From NCBI GenBank assembly GCA_030589835.1, contig JAUUZS010000293.1:1-5872 (forward strand): DNA of 5,872 bases, read 5' to 3'. Positions 5,425-5,872 of this stretch are shown in pieces; the stretch's first letter is position 1, and every line of letters starts with the position of its first letter. The notes beneath the pieces were generated by a model. The model saw only the letters and a list, made by a program, of their open reading frames with translations, made no database searches and was not told the origin of the DNA. The DNA is from Cyclobacteriaceae bacterium (GTDB lineage Bacteria > Bacteroidota > Bacteroidia > Cytophagales > Cyclobacteriaceae). Both the position numbers and the translations under genes were made by a program.

Positions 5425-5872
5425 TTAATAATAAATATGTACGGACTTTTTTTCTTGATTAAAAATATATCGCAATGTAAGATTTGCAATGTGTCTACCT
5501 TTAAAGTTGTTACTCAAAAGTATTCGCCAATTTTTATTTTGCCAACCTACCTGAAAACCTGTTGGATAAGCATATTCATATTGGCTGATTGCTCCCAGGA
5601 TAAAACTTCCATATCTGAAACTGAGATTATAGGAAGGCCAGTAAACATAAATTCCAGGATTTATTATTATTGGAAGAGCGAATTGTGGTGTAAAAGAAAA
5701 CTTTGAATCTATACTTTTTTGAAAAGTGTAGCCAAACTGAAGCGCTGTTGTAAGACCAGAACTGCCGTAATGATACTCTGCTGCATAACCGATATAATAA
5801 TGAGAAGCATTGAATAGTAGGCCAAATTTGCTGTAGAAATTGTCACTAGACCTGTGCCAGGTTTCAGTGTGA
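5425..5872 (-). CDS. Probable outer-membrane β-barrel protein, C-terminal part (start beyond right edge)
   Basis: The minus-strand frame is open without interruption from the window edge (first full codon ending at 5871) to a TAA at 5425-5427, giving 148 visible residues with no start codon in view. The sequence is rich in Tyr, Phe, Trp and Gly and shows alternating polar/aromatic stretches, for example HYYIGYAAEYHYG, TALQFGYTF, FRYGSFILGAISQYEYAYP, GFQVGWQNKNWRIL and NLTLRYIF. They look like successive amphipathic transmembrane β-strands with tight turns, the last strand sitting close to the C-terminus. This suggests an outer-membrane barrel. The final strand pattern recalls PorP/SprF-type proteins of the type IX secretion/gliding system, but the match is loose and I do not claim it. 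The opposite strand of the same interval is also open for 96 codons, but that product is a poor protein and is judged a shadow. The small exported-protein gene follows 75 bases downstream. Confidence 0.72.
   Translation of the reverse strand, partial: HTETWHRSSDNFYSKFGLLFNASHYYIGYAAEYHYGSSGLTTALQFGYTFQKSIDSKFSFTPQFALPIIINPGIYVYWPSYNLSFRYGSFILGAISQYEYAYPTGFQVGWQNKNWRILLSNNFKGRHIANLTLRYIFNQEKKSVHIYY

Noticed and set aside
5416..5706. Plus-strand frame of 96 codons at the right end
   Set aside because: Its product has no recognisable domain or convincing composition, and it overlaps the minus-strand frame that reads as β-barrel sequence and stays open to the window edge.
1..5872. CRISPR array, rRNA, tRNA or complete insertion sequence
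   Set aside because: No regularly spaced direct repeats, no RNA-gene signatures and no transposase with terminal inverted repeats were found on reading both strands.

Overview
The window looks like an ordinary chromosomal stretch from a member of the Bacteroidota, probably an environmental Cytophagales-like bacterium. The support is a GH130 lipoprotein, a Tat-exported Gfo/Idh/MocA oxidoreductase, a β-barrel-like protein with no obvious proteobacterial counterpart, A/T-rich gene leaders without clear Shine-Dalgarno sequences, and long intergenic spacers with small hairpin repeats. The genus cannot be fixed from the sequence alone.

Layout, left to right. Positions 1-986 (+) hold the last third of an RND-type multidrug efflux pump subunit (AcrB/HAE class), cut by the window edge. 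A short convergent spacer with two palindromes separates it from an AT-rich type II toxin-antitoxin pair on the minus strand (ParE/RelE-like toxin 1110-1406, small antitoxin 1391-1642, overlapping by 16 bases). A gene-free spacer (1643-1971) carries a REP-like pair of hairpins. Next is a plus-strand GH130 lipoprotein (1972-3102) whose active-site residues look more like the β-mannosidase than the phosphorylase branch. A second gene-free spacer (3103-3436) holds repeat-like hairpins and a very strong terminator. The minus-strand Gfo/Idh/MocA gene (3437-4741) ends at that terminator. Upstream of it on the same strand are a small exported protein of unknown function (4840-5349) and the 3' part of a probable outer-membrane β-barrel protein (5425-5872), which runs off the right edge.

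How the genes fit together. The pump, the toxin-antitoxin pair and the GH130 gene appear to be independent units. The three right-hand genes share a strand with gaps of 75 and 98 bases and may form one transcription unit, but their functions give no obvious shared pathway. GH130 and the Gfo/Idh/MocA gene are convergent and no SusC/SusD pair is in view, so nothing here shows a polysaccharide utilization locus.

I found no clearly new multi-gene system. The items most worth a second look are the hydrolase-like GH130 active site, the unnamed exported protein beside the β-barrel fragment, the toxin-antitoxin pair in atypical base composition, and the extragenic hairpin repeats.
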